Assembly (NCBI GenBank): GCA_017436605.1
Contig: JAFSCW010000021.1
Location: 1 to 36,732, forward strand
Origin: Clostridia bacterium
GTDB taxonomy: Bacteria > Bacillota > Clostridia > Christensenellales > Aristaeellaceae
DNA: 36,732 nucleotides
Direction: 5' to 3'
In this document: one piece after another, positions 9,767-17,402 of the stretch
How the letters are laid out: the number at the start of each line of letters is the position of its first letter
How positions within the stretch are numbered: position 1 is the stretch's first letter
Program-made: the position numbers and the translations under genes
The notes under the pieces: model-generated
The model's input: the letters and a program-made list of their open reading frames with translations, nothing else
The model's database searches: none
Told to the model about the DNA's origin: nothing

Positions 9767-10666
9767 ATGGAAGCGAATGAAGGAGATAAGAACATGAACA
9801 GACTGAAGGAAATTGATTTTGCTACAGAGGGCGCGCAGCTGCTCAGGGATTATGCCCTGCTGGTGCTCGGCGCGCTGATTGCAGGATTCTCGTTTACGGG
9901 CTTTTTCCTGCCGTATGATATTGCGCCCGGCGGCGTATCCGGTATCTCGACGGTGCTGGCGCAGTTTTTGCCGCTGAGCATCGGTACGCTGAGCTTTCTG
10001 ATCAATGTGCCGCTCTTCTTGATGGGCTGGCGCTCGGTCGGCTGGCGCTTCGCGCTGCGTTCGTTCATTGCCATGACGCTGCTTTCGCTGTTCATTGATA
10101 TCCTGCCCGTGGCGGATCTGACCGGAAATATCATGCTCGCCTCGGTTTTCGGCGGCGTGTTGATGGGCATCGGCCTGGGCATGGTCGTCCGCGCGGGCGC
10201 GACGACGGGCGGAACGGACATGGCGGCCAAGATGATCCACAATGTGATCGGCTTTGTTTCGATTCCGGTGCTTCTGTTTGCGATCGACTGCTGCGTTGTG
10301 CTGGTGGCGGCGGCGGTGTTCGGCGTGGAGGCTGCGCTCTGGGCGATGATCGCGCTGTATGTTTCCTCCCAGGCGATGGACATGCTCATCAAGGGCTTCA
10401 ATACGGCGATGCAGTTTGTCATCATTTCCAATCATTCTGGGGAGATCGTCGCGCGCATCCACAGGGAGATCGACCGCGGCTGCACGCGCCTGATGGCGGA
10501 GGGTACGTATTCCGGCAATCCTGTCGGGACGCTGCTTTGCGTGGTATCGAGGATGGAAGCGCCTCGGCTGAAGAAGATCGTCGCCGAGATCGACCCTCTG
10601 GCGTTTGTGACCGTCTGTAACGTGCATGAGGCGCTGGGCGAGGGTTTTACGGGGATTCACGAATAA
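9767..10666 (+). CDS. YitT family membrane protein (DUF161/DUF2179)
   Basis: This 299-residue protein has about five membrane helices (about residues 25-220) containing the family's GGVSGIST and GATTGGTDMAAK segments. A soluble DUF2179 domain follows at the C-terminus, with the typical TRLMAEGTYSG and VVSRMEAPRLKKIV. The function of YitT proteins is not established; a transporter role is only a guess. Two starts are possible. ATG 9767 follows GGAGG, and ATG 9794 (removing nine residues) follows AAGGAG with better spacing. No T-rich terminator separates it from the next gene, but that gene has its own promoter. Confidence 0.9.
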   Translation: MEANEGDKNMNRLKEIDFATEGAQLLRDYALLVLGALIAGFSFTGFFLPYDIAPGGVSGISTVLAQFLPLSIGTLSFLINVPLFLMGWRSVGWRFALRSFIAMTLLSLFIDILPVADLTGNIMLASVFGGVLMGIGLGMVVRAGATTGGTDMAAKMIHNVIGFVSIPVLLFAIDCCVVLVAAAVFGVEAALWAMIALYVSSQAMDMLIKGFNTAMQFVIISNHSGEIVARIHREIDRGCTRLMAEGTYSGNPVGTLLCVVSRMEAPRLKKIVAEIDPLAFVTVCNVHEALGEGFTGIHE

Positions 10667-10676
10667 AACATAAACT

Positions 10677-10707
10677 GTTTGCAAATCTGCAAACGGGATG
10701 CTATAAT
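10677..10707 (+). promoter_or_regulatory. bmp promoter with overlapping operator-like inverted repeat
   Basis: TTGCAA (10679-10684) and a perfect TATAAT (10702-10707) are 17 bp apart. A perfect 7-bp inverted repeat, GTTTGCA-AATC-TGCAAAC (10677-10694), covers the -35 box. A regulator bound there would block the promoter. Confidence 0.75.
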
Positions 10708-10771
10708 AAATCTGACACCTGCGCCTTTTGGCGCAAAGAGATCGAAAGACACAAAACAGGAGGAATGTAAC

Positions 10772-11857
10772 ATGAAGAAGCTGCTTTCCATGGTGCTCGT
10801 TCTGGTTGCCATGCTGGCGATCTTCGCCGTTCCGGCCAACGCTGCCGAGATCGCGCTGGTCACCGACGTGGGCACCATCGACGACGAGTCCTTCAACCAG
10901 GCTTGCTGGCAGGGCGTTGAGGCGTTCGCCACCGCGAACAACCTGTCCTATCAGTACTATCAGCCGGCTGCCGACTCCGACGACGAGCGCCTTGGTTCCA
11001 TCGACCAGGCGATCTCCGACGGCGCGAAGGTCGTCGTTCTCCCGGGCTACCTGTTCGGCGCGACCGTCGCTCAGGCTCAGGAGATGTATCCGGATGTCAA
11101 GTTCGTCGCGGTTGACGTGTCCGAGGGCGACCTGGGCACCGCTGCGCTCGAGAACCTCTACTGCGCTGTCTTCGGCGAGGAGCAGGCGGGCTATGCGGCC
11201 GGCTACGCTGTCGTGAAGGACGGCTACACCAAGCTCGGCTTCCTGGGCGGCAGGGCGGTTCCGGCCGTTCAGCGCTACGGCTACGGCTTCGTGCAGGGCG
11301 CGAACGCTGCTGCTGTCGAGATGGGCAAGGCCATTGAGATCAACTACACCTACGGCGGCCAGTTCTTCGGCGACGCCAACATCACCGCGAAGATGGACGG
11401 CTGGTATGCTGCCGGCACCGAGATCGTCTTCGCCTGCGGCGGCGGCATCTACACCTCCGCTGTCGAGGCTGCGCTGAACAACGGCGGCTATGTCGTCGGC
11501 GTTGACGTTGACCAGAACTACGTCGGCCGCAAGGGCATGGAAGAGAACGGCTGGGCCTACAACCCGTTCGTGACCTCCGCGATGAAGGGCCTGCAGGCCG
11601 CGACCGAGAGCGCGCTGGCCAAGGCGTTCGACGGCACCTGGGCTGAGATCGGCGGCAAGATCGAGACCCTGAACCTCCAGGCTGGCGACTATGTGGGTCT
11701 GCCGACTGCTGAGGCTTCCTGGAACTTCAAGACCTTCACCGTTGACGAGTACAACGCGATGCTCGAGAACATCAAGAACGGCACCCTGGTGGTCTCCACC
11801 GCCATCGACGCCGCTCCGGCGACCGACGCTGCTGTCGTCGTGAACTACATCGACTGA
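10772..11857 (+). CDS. BMP-family (PnrA-like) substrate-binding protein, orphan
   Basis: This 361-residue exported protein starts at ATG 10772, 7 bp after AGGAGG. The signal peptide (MKKLLSMVLVLVAMLAIF) ends at a type I-like ANA-AE site and contains no cysteine, so no lipobox is visible. The mature part has the BMP/Med fold marks: VTDVGTIDDESFNQACWQG, LPGYLFGATVAQAQ, LGFLGGRAVPAVQRYGYGF and IVFACGGGIYTS. Family members bind nucleosides for an ABC importer; the ligand here is not proven. No ABC ATPase or permease gene is adjacent. Codon use is strongly biased to C-ending codons, which suggests high expression. It has its own promoter and terminator. Confidence 0.9.
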   Translation: MKKLLSMVLVLVAMLAIFAVPANAAEIALVTDVGTIDDESFNQACWQGVEAFATANNLSYQYYQPAADSDDERLGSIDQAISDGAKVVVLPGYLFGATVAQAQEMYPDVKFVAVDVSEGDLGTAALENLYCAVFGEEQAGYAAGYAVVKDGYTKLGFLGGRAVPAVQRYGYGFVQGANAAAVEMGKAIEINYTYGGQFFGDANITAKMDGWYAAGTEIVFACGGGIYTSAVEAALNNGGYVVGVDVDQNYVGRKGMEENGWAYNPFVTSAMKGLQAATESALAKAFDGTWAEIGGKIETLNLQAGDYVGLPTAEASWNFKTFTVDEYNAMLENIKNGTLVVSTAIDAAPATDAAVVVNYID

Positions 11858-11873
11858 TCTTCAGCATTCAAAG

Positions 11874-11904
11874 GGACAGGCTTTACGCCTGTCCTTTTCT
11901 TTTT
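11874..11904 (+). terminator. Terminator after the BMP gene
   Basis: GGACAGGC (11874-11881) pairs with GCCTGTCC (11887-11894) around TTTAC, followed by a T-rich tail. Confidence 0.9.
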
Positions 11905-11972
11905 GCCGGGCGCTCAGGGCGCCGGAAGCGGTGCATTTGCCGGATGATGCGGGAAAAAAACGGTTTGAACGG

Positions 11973-12000
11973 TTGAAAATCTTTAGCAATATGGTATAAT
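11973..12000 (+). promoter_or_regulatory. pfp promoter
   Basis: TTGAAA (11973-11978), a 16-bp spacer and a perfect TATAAT (11995-12000) lie 48 bp before the ATG. Confidence 0.75.
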
Positions 12001-12048
12001 ATAGACAAATCCTTATGCACATCTACAGACAAATTGGAGGAGATTATC

Positions 12049-13275
12049 ATGGGACGTAATGCGATCGTCGGCCAGAGTGGCGGCCCGACTTCTGTTATCA
12101 ACGCGAGCCTCGCCGGCGTGCTTCAGGCCTGCCAGAAGCGCGGCTGCGAACATATTTACGGCATGCGCCACGGCATCCAGGGTCTGCTGGAGGGCAAGTA
12201 TATCGATCTGGGCGAGACCTGCGGCTCCACCCTGGAGATCGAACTGCTCAAGCGTACGCCGTCCTCCTATCTGGGCAGCTGCCGCTATAAGCTGCCGACC
12301 TATATCGAAAATCCCGAGGTCTATGCGAAGCTGTTTGAGATCCTCGATAAGCTCGATATCGGCTATTTTTTCTATATTGGCGGCAATGATTCCATGGACA
12401 CCATCATGAAGCTGAGCGACTACGCCAAGGCGATCAACAGCCCGATCCGCTTCATGGGCGTTCCCAAGACCATCGACAACGACCTGATGGGCACCGATCA
12501 TACCCCGGGCTACGGTTCTGCCGCTAAGTATGTCGCCACCGTGATGAAGGAGCTGTGCCGCGATGCTGCGGTCTACGGCACCAAGTATGTTACGATCGTG
12601 GAGATCATGGGCCGCAACGCCGGCTGGCTGACCGCGGCCGCCGCGCTCGCCCGCGGCGAGGACTGCGAGGGCGTCGATCTGATCTGCCTGCCGGAAGTTC
12701 CGTTCCATCTGGATCGCTTCATCCAGAAGATCGAGGCGCTGCAGAAGGATCATCCGTCCATCGTGATCGCGGTTTCCGAAGGCATCAAGACGCCGGATGG
12801 CCGCTATGTCGCCGAGCTGGCCAACGATAACCTCGCCGTTGATTCCTTCGGTCATAAGAGCCTCTCCGGCACCGCCCGCTTCCTGTGCCAGTATGTGCAG
12901 GAGCATCTGCAGACCAAGACCCGCGCGATCGAGCTGTCCACGCTGCAGCGCTGCGCCGCGCACATCACCAGCCGCACCGACATCACCGAGGCGTATCAGG
13001 TCGGCGGCGCTGCCGCTGTCGCCGCGTTCGACGGCAAGACCGGCATGATGGCTTCCCTCAAGCGCGTTTCCAACGATCCGTATCAGTGCGTGACCGAGCT
13101 GGTGGACGTCCATCAGTGCGCCAACCACGAGAAGAAGATCCCGATGGAGTGGATCAACAACTACCGCAACGGCATGACCAACGAGTTCCTCGAGTATGCC
13201 CGTCCGCTGATCCAGGCTGAGCTGACCCCGATTTACATCGAGGGCCTCCCGCGCCATATCTACATCAAGGACTGA
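12049..13275 (+). CDS. pfp: Pyrophosphate-dependent 6-phosphofructokinase
   Basis: The enzyme converts fructose-6-phosphate to fructose-1,6-bisphosphate in glycolysis. The 408 residues hold the phosphate-donor loop GGNDSMDT (111-118), PKTIDND (139-145) and MGRNAGW (187-193). Lys140 in PKTIDND, where ATP enzymes have Gly, and the Asp in GGNDS point to pyrophosphate as donor, which makes the step reversible and saves ATP. The ATG at 12049 follows GGAGGAG; an in-frame TTG at 12034 lacks a site. The gene stands alone between a strong promoter and a strong terminator. Its codon use is that of a highly expressed gene. Confidence 0.93.
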   Translation: MGRNAIVGQSGGPTSVINASLAGVLQACQKRGCEHIYGMRHGIQGLLEGKYIDLGETCGSTLEIELLKRTPSSYLGSCRYKLPTYIENPEVYAKLFEILDKLDIGYFFYIGGNDSMDTIMKLSDYAKAINSPIRFMGVPKTIDNDLMGTDHTPGYGSAAKYVATVMKELCRDAAVYGTKYVTIVEIMGRNAGWLTAAAALARGEDCEGVDLICLPEVPFHLDRFIQKIEALQKDHPSIVIAVSEGIKTPDGRYVAELANDNLAVDSFGHKSLSGTARFLCQYVQEHLQTKTRAIELSTLQRCAAHITSRTDITEAYQVGGAAAVAAFDGKTGMMASLKRVSNDPYQCVTELVDVHQCANHEKKIPMEWINNYRNGMTNEFLEYARPLIQAELTPIYIEGLPRHIYIKD

Positions 13276-13289
13276 TCCCAATCACGACT

Positions 13290-13320
13290 GAGACCGCAGA
13301 AATCGCTGCGGTCTCTTTTT
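13290..13320 (+). terminator. pfp terminator
   Basis: A perfect 10-bp stem, GAGACCGCAG (13290-13299) with 13306-13315, has a 6-nt loop and a T5 tail. Confidence 0.92.
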
Positions 13321-13383
13321 GTGTATACCGGCGCTGGGATGACGGAAGTCAGCGGGCGGCAGAGGATGAAAGCAAAGGCATAT

Positions 13384-13408
13384 AAAATGCCGCCGGTTTT
13401 CCGGCGGC
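13384..13408 (-). terminator. Terminator of the YcxB-like gene
   Basis: GCCGCCGG (13389-13396) pairs with CCGGCGGC (13401-13408). On the minus strand it is followed by ATTTTAT, downstream of the gene ending at 13435. Confidence 0.75.
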
Positions 13409-13434
13409 GTTGTTTTCCGATGAGTATGGCAAGA

Positions 13435-13977
13435 TCAGGGCTTTTTGCCGTGCAGCTTGTCCTTGCCGGCGCGCGCAAGCAGGAAATCCCACAGCTGCGC
13501 GGCGGAAAGGGCGGATTGACCATCCGGGAGAAGGAAGGCGCGGGCGGGCGTGACATAGAGATAGAATGCATTTGCCGTGCGCCAGACGCCGTGGATAGAG
13601 TCCCAGGAGAAGCGCCCCTCCGGTTCGCTGACCATGTCGTTGATGACGCGAAGCTCCAATTCGGTCAGGTTGAGCGTGTACGCGGGGCGCAGCTTTTTGA
13701 GGCCGAGGCGCTTGCACTGATCATGCACCTGCACGAGGAAGGAAAGCACATAGGCGGCCGGCAGCGCGACGCCGATGATCAGCAGTACGGTGCCGATCAT
13801 GGCCGCCTGCTCAGCGCGGTTTTCGAGCATGAAGCAGATCTGGGCGAAGAAGAGAAAAATGGCGCAAAAGAGCGCAGGGGCTTTCCATTTTTTGCGCAGG
13901 CGGAACGTATCAAACAGCGCGAAGCTGCGGAATATGGCGGAATTGATCCGGACATGGACGGTGACGGTCTGGGACAT
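13435..13977 (-). CDS. YcxB-like small membrane protein
   Basis: This 180-residue protein starts at 13977, where AAGGAGG lies 9 bp upstream; longer in-frame versions lack a site. A short N-terminal cytoplasmic stretch leads into two membrane helices (about 32-50 and 59-82). A soluble domain (about 100-160) contains WDSIHGVWRTANAFYLYVTP and matches the YcxB-like pattern by eye. The function of this family is unknown. It is a single gene with its own terminator, transcribed away from the TRAP transporter genes. Confidence 0.8.
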   Translation of the reverse strand: MSQTVTVHVRINSAIFRSFALFDTFRLRKKWKAPALFCAIFLFFAQICFMLENRAEQAAMIGTVLLIIGVALPAAYVLSFLVQVHDQCKRLGLKKLRPAYTLNLTELELRVINDMVSEPEGRFSWDSIHGVWRTANAFYLYVTPARAFLLPDGQSALSAAQLWDFLLARAGKDKLHGKKP

Positions 13978-14293
13978 GACAGGCGGCCTCCTTGATCTGA
14001 CGATGAAAATGCGATGACGGCAATGCGCGGCACATGGAGATTTATCAAAGGGAAAAATCACAAAGCGCACATCGTCGCGGCTCTCTATTTTTATCATAAG
14101 ATAAGAAGAAATGCAACATACAGAAAGAAAAAATTGTCGAGCCTGCGGCACATATATTGTAAACTGGATAAATATTTATAAAGATCCTTGGATGATACTA
14201 GACAATGGGATAAAAAATGTGTTATCATATTGTCAACAAATCAGCGGGCGGATTGTGCCGTTCTGCTGAAATTTAGGCTAGGAGGAATTCCCT
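13978..14293. other. Intergenic region with divergent promoters, no gene
   Basis: These 316 bp separate the YcxB-like gene and dctP. The part from about 14040 is AT-rich. I see a weak minus-strand promoter candidate near 14090-14117 (TTGCAT, 17 bp, TAAAAA) and the dctP promoter described separately. No coding sequence or RNA gene is evident. Confidence 0.5.
14199..14228 (+). promoter_or_regulatory. Probable dctP promoter
   Basis: TAGACA (14199-14204), an 18-bp spacer and TATCAT (14223-14228) lie 65 bp before dctP. Both boxes are imperfect. Confidence 0.4.
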
Positions 14294-15280
14294 ATGAAGA
14301 AGCTTCTCGCTCTCGTGCTGGCTCTGGTTATGGTCGCGGCTTGCGCCGTCGCTATGGCCGAGCCGATCACCCTGACCTACGCTGAGGTCAACCCGATCGA
14401 CACCATCGTCGGTCAGACTGCTACTGCCTTCAAGACCAAGGTTGAAGAACTCTCCGGCGGCGAAGTCATCATCGACGTTCAGGCTTCCGGCGTTCTGGGC
14501 TCTGAGGCTCAGCTCCTCGACGGCATCCTGATGGGCGGAGACACCGTCGACTTCGTCCGTCTGTCCGCTTTCGCGCTGTCCAACTACGGCGTCAAGAAGG
14601 CCACCCTGCTGAACGTTCCGTACACCTTCGCTGACCGCGATCACTTCTGGGCGTTCGCCAACAGCGATCTGGCTAAGGAATTCCTCGAGGAGCCGAAGAA
14701 CATCGGTCTCCCGGTTTGGGGCCTGTGCTACGCCGAGGAAGGCTTCCGTCACTTCTTCACCAACTTCCCGGTCAACGGCATCGCTGACCTGGCTGGCAAG
14801 AAGATCCGCGTTTCCGAGGACCCGATCATGGTCGGCATGGTCAAGGGCCTGGGCGCGAACCCGACCGTCGTTACCTTCACCGAGCTCTACTCTGCTCTGC
14901 AGACCGGCGTTGTCGACGGCGCTGAGCAGCCGACCGCGAACTACAAGGCCAACGCTTTCCCGGAAGTTGCCCCGCACTTCATCCTGGACGGCCACACCCT
15001 GGGCGCCGTGCAGATCGCTGTGACCGCTACCGGCTGGGCGAAGCTGAACGAGCAGCAGCAGGCCTGGATCATGGAAGCTGCGCAGTATGCTTCTGACTTC
15101 AACGCCGCTCTGTCCGCTGAGGCTGAGGCGAAGGTTCTCGAAGAGCTGAAGGCCGATGGCGTCACCGTCGTCGAAGTGACCGACAAGACCCCGTGGATGG
15201 AAGCCTGCGCCGACATCATCAAGGAAAGCACCAAGGGTCTGGAAGATACCTATCAGCAGATCCTGGACATGAAGCCCTGA
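14294..15280 (+). CDS. dctP: TRAP transporter solute-binding protein, DctP family
   Basis: This 328-residue exported protein captures the substrate for the TRAP permease encoded just downstream. It starts at ATG 14294 after AGGAGG. The signal peptide (MKKLLALVLALVMVAACAVA) offers either a weak lipobox (VAAC) or a type I site before EPIT. The mature protein has the DctP hallmarks: SGVLGSEAQLLDGILMGGD, the carboxylate-binding Arg region KKIRVSEDPIMVGMVKGLGA and TELYSALQTGVVDGAEQP. The ligand is most likely a carboxylate by family precedent, and its identity cannot be read from sequence. Strongly biased codon use and a hairpin after the gene fit high expression relative to dctQM. Confidence 0.95.
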   Translation: MKKLLALVLALVMVAACAVAMAEPITLTYAEVNPIDTIVGQTATAFKTKVEELSGGEVIIDVQASGVLGSEAQLLDGILMGGDTVDFVRLSAFALSNYGVKKATLLNVPYTFADRDHFWAFANSDLAKEFLEEPKNIGLPVWGLCYAEEGFRHFFTNFPVNGIADLAGKKIRVSEDPIMVGMVKGLGANPTVVTFTELYSALQTGVVDGAEQPTANYKANAFPEVAPHFILDGHTLGAVQIAVTATGWAKLNEQQQAWIMEAAQYASDFNAALSAEAEAKVLEELKADGVTVVEVTDKTPWMEACADIIKESTKGLEDTYQQILDMKP

Positions 15281-15323
15281 TTAAAAAAGCGACATCCCGG
15301 TAAACTCGTGAAGTAACAAATGG

Positions 15324-15348
15324 GGGTGCGGGGGAGAACCCCGCACCC
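15324..15348 (+). terminator. Intercistronic hairpin after dctP
   Basis: A perfect 10-bp GC-rich stem (GGGTGCGGGG 15324-15333 with 15339-15348) has the loop GAGAA and no T-run. It probably attenuates or stabilises, so that the binding protein is made in excess over the membrane subunits. Confidence 0.65.
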
Positions 15349-15395
15349 TCTGCTTATGAAATTAAGAGATCTTAATGCGAAAGGACTTGAACGTC

Positions 15396-15920
15396 ATGCC
15401 TAAGATTTTCGATGCGTTCGAGAAGATCAGGCCCGTGTACAACTGGACTTACAAGGTGGTTATGTTCATCTGTAAGATCCTGCTGATCGTGGACATTCTC
15501 GTAACGTCGATGGCTGTTGCAGGCCGCTATATTGAGTTCATTCCGGATCCGGCATGGTCCGAGCAGGTTGTTCTGACCTGCATGGTCTACATGGCCGTGC
15601 TCTCCGCTACCCTGGCGATTCACACCAATTCCCACATCCGTATGACCGTTTTCGACCAGTATCTGCCGTCCAAGGTCGTCAAGACCCTCGACGTCGTGGC
15701 TGATATCGCGGTTATGGTTCTCGGCCTGATCCTGCTGGTGAAGGGCATCGAGGTCTGCAACTCCCCGCTCGCCAAGTTCGGCAAGTACGAGTCTCTCCCG
15801 TGGCTGAGCCGCGTGTGGATGTATATCCCGATCCCGCTGGCCGGCGGCTCCATGATGATCTTCGAGATCGAGCAGCTGTTCGATCACATCAAGGCTTTCT
15901 TTGTGAAGGAGGTGCAGTAA
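15396..15920 (+). CDS. dctQ: TRAP transporter small permease, DctQ family
   Basis: The 174 residues have four membrane helices, roughly at 20-45, 60-80, 95-120 and 140-160. They include the WSEQVVLTCMVYMAVLSATLA stretch, interrupted by HTNSHIRMTVFDQYLP, typical of DctQ. It forms the membrane complex with DctM. The start at 15396 is preferred because AAAGGA lies 10 bp upstream; an in-frame ATG at 15375 has no good site. Its stop codon is directly followed by the dctM ATG, so the two are coupled. Confidence 0.92.
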   Translation: MPKIFDAFEKIRPVYNWTYKVVMFICKILLIVDILVTSMAVAGRYIEFIPDPAWSEQVVLTCMVYMAVLSATLAIHTNSHIRMTVFDQYLPSKVVKTLDVVADIAVMVLGLILLVKGIEVCNSPLAKFGKYESLPWLSRVWMYIPIPLAGGSMMIFEIEQLFDHIKAFFVKEVQ

Positions 15921-17252
15921 ATGAATCCTGAGGTCTTTTCTACGCTGGTTCTTCTGGGCAGCTTCCTCGTCATGATTTTCCTGCGCTTCCCGATCGCATA
16001 CGCCGTTGGTCTCTCCACGGCGATCTGCCTGGCGCAGCAGGGCCTGAACCTGACCACGCTCCCGCAGCAGATGGTTAAGGGCATCTGGTCCTTCTCCCTG
16101 ATGGCTGTTCCGTTCTTCATCACCATGGGCGTGTTCATGGGCACCGGCGGTATTTCCGACAAGCTGATCGCGCTGGCGAATGCGCTGGTCGGCTGGATGC
16201 GCGGCGGCCTGGCGATGGTTAACATCGTTGCGTCCTATTTCTTCGGCGGCATCTCCGGCTCCGCTTCTGCGGATACCGCTTCCCTCGGCTCCATCCTCAT
16301 CCCGATGATGGTCGATCAGGGCTATGACGACGACTTCTCTATCGCCGTCACCATCACCTCTTCCTGTGAGGGCCTGCTCGTTCCGCCGAGCCACAACATG
16401 GTCATCTACGCCACCACCGCGGGCGGCATCTCCGTCGGCAGCCTGTTCCTGGCGGGCTATCTGCCGGGCGCTCTGCTCGCCGGCTCCCTGATGATCGGTT
16501 CCTACATCTTCTCCGTCAAGCGCAACTATCCGAAGGGCGATCCGTTCTCCCTGAAGAACTTCCTCAACCAGCTGAAGGTCTCCATCTGGGCGCTGGCTGC
16601 GGTCGTCATCGTTGTCTTCGGCGTTGTCGGCGGCGTGTTCACGGCGACCGAGTCTGCGGCTATCGCGGTTCTCTACTCCCTGTTCGTGTCCGTGTTCGTT
16701 TATAAGGGACTGGACTGGAAGGGCGTCTGGAAGTCTCTGGATCAGTGTGTTGAGACCCTGGCCATCGTTATGATCCTGATCTCCACTTCTTCCGCTTTCG
16801 GCTACTGCCTGACCACCCTGCATGTGCCGAACATGGCTGCGAACCTGATCACCTCCATCTCTTCCAACCCGATCGTCATCGCGATCCTGATCAACGTCAT
16901 CCTGCTGATCCTGGGCATGATCATGGACATGGCTCCGATCATCCTGATCGCGACCCCGATCCTGCTGCCGGTTGCGACCTCCATTGGTATCGACCCGATT
17001 CAGTTCGGCATCATGGTGATCCTCAACTGCGGCATCGGCCTGCTGACCCCGCCGGTCGGTTCCGTTCTGTTCATCGGCTGCGCCGTCGGCAAGCGTCCGA
17101 TGGACAAGGTCGTCAAGGAGACCCTGCCGTTCTATCTGTGCATGATCATCGCGCTGCTGCTGATCACCTTCATCCCGAGCATCTCCCTGTTCGTGCCGAA
17201 GGTTCTTGGCGGCTACACCACGACTGCTGTGGGCGTTCTGGGCATGCTCTAA
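15921..17252 (+). CDS. dctM: TRAP transporter large permease, DctM family
   Basis: This 443-residue membrane protein has about a dozen helices and is the channel-forming, ion-coupled subunit. Recognisable DctM segments are FLRFPIAYAVGLSTA, MAVPFFITMGVFMGTGGIS, GGISGSASADTASLGSILIP and LTPPVGSVLFIGCAVG. It starts directly after the dctQ stop, using AAGGAGG inside dctQ. It completes a three-gene TRAP system that takes up the DctP ligand with a cation gradient rather than ATP. The length and both halves look complete. Confidence 0.95.
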   Translation: MNPEVFSTLVLLGSFLVMIFLRFPIAYAVGLSTAICLAQQGLNLTTLPQQMVKGIWSFSLMAVPFFITMGVFMGTGGISDKLIALANALVGWMRGGLAMVNIVASYFFGGISGSASADTASLGSILIPMMVDQGYDDDFSIAVTITSSCEGLLVPPSHNMVIYATTAGGISVGSLFLAGYLPGALLAGSLMIGSYIFSVKRNYPKGDPFSLKNFLNQLKVSIWALAAVVIVVFGVVGGVFTATESAAIAVLYSLFVSVFVYKGLDWKGVWKSLDQCVETLAIVMILISTSSAFGYCLTTLHVPNMAANLITSISSNPIVIAILINVILLILGMIMDMAPIILIATPILLPVATSIGIDPIQFGIMVILNCGIGLLTPPVGSVLFIGCAVGKRPMDKVVKETLPFYLCMIIALLLITFIPSISLFVPKVLGGYTTTAVGVLGML

Positions 17253-17283
17253 GCTGCGCTTAGATAACAAACGCATAATAAAA

Positions 17284-17313
17284 GAGCTTCCGAGTTTTTC
17301 GGAAGCTCTTTTT
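17284..17313. terminator. Terminator after dctM, probably bidirectional
   Basis: GAGCTTCCGA (17284-17293) pairs with TCGGAAGCTC (17299-17308), followed by T5 on plus and TTTTATTAT on minus. It can also end the convergent uracil permease transcript. Confidence 0.9.
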
Positions 17314-17353
17314 GTATAGCCGCTTGAAGCAGGAGAGAAGCGAAGAAGGGAGT

Positions 17354-17396
17354 CTGAGGGATGAAATCCCTCAGGCGGGTCTGGGCGGCAGCCCAG
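17354..17396 (-). other. Tandem hairpins just downstream of the uracil permease gene
   Basis: CTGAGGGAT-GAA-ATCCCTCAG (17354-17374, 9-bp stem) and CTGGGC-GGCA-GCCCAG (17381-17396) lie side by side right after the minus-strand stop. No T-run is present. They may form a 3'-end stabiliser or be a fragment of a repeat. Confidence 0.45.
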
Positions 17397-17402
17397 CGTA
17401 CC

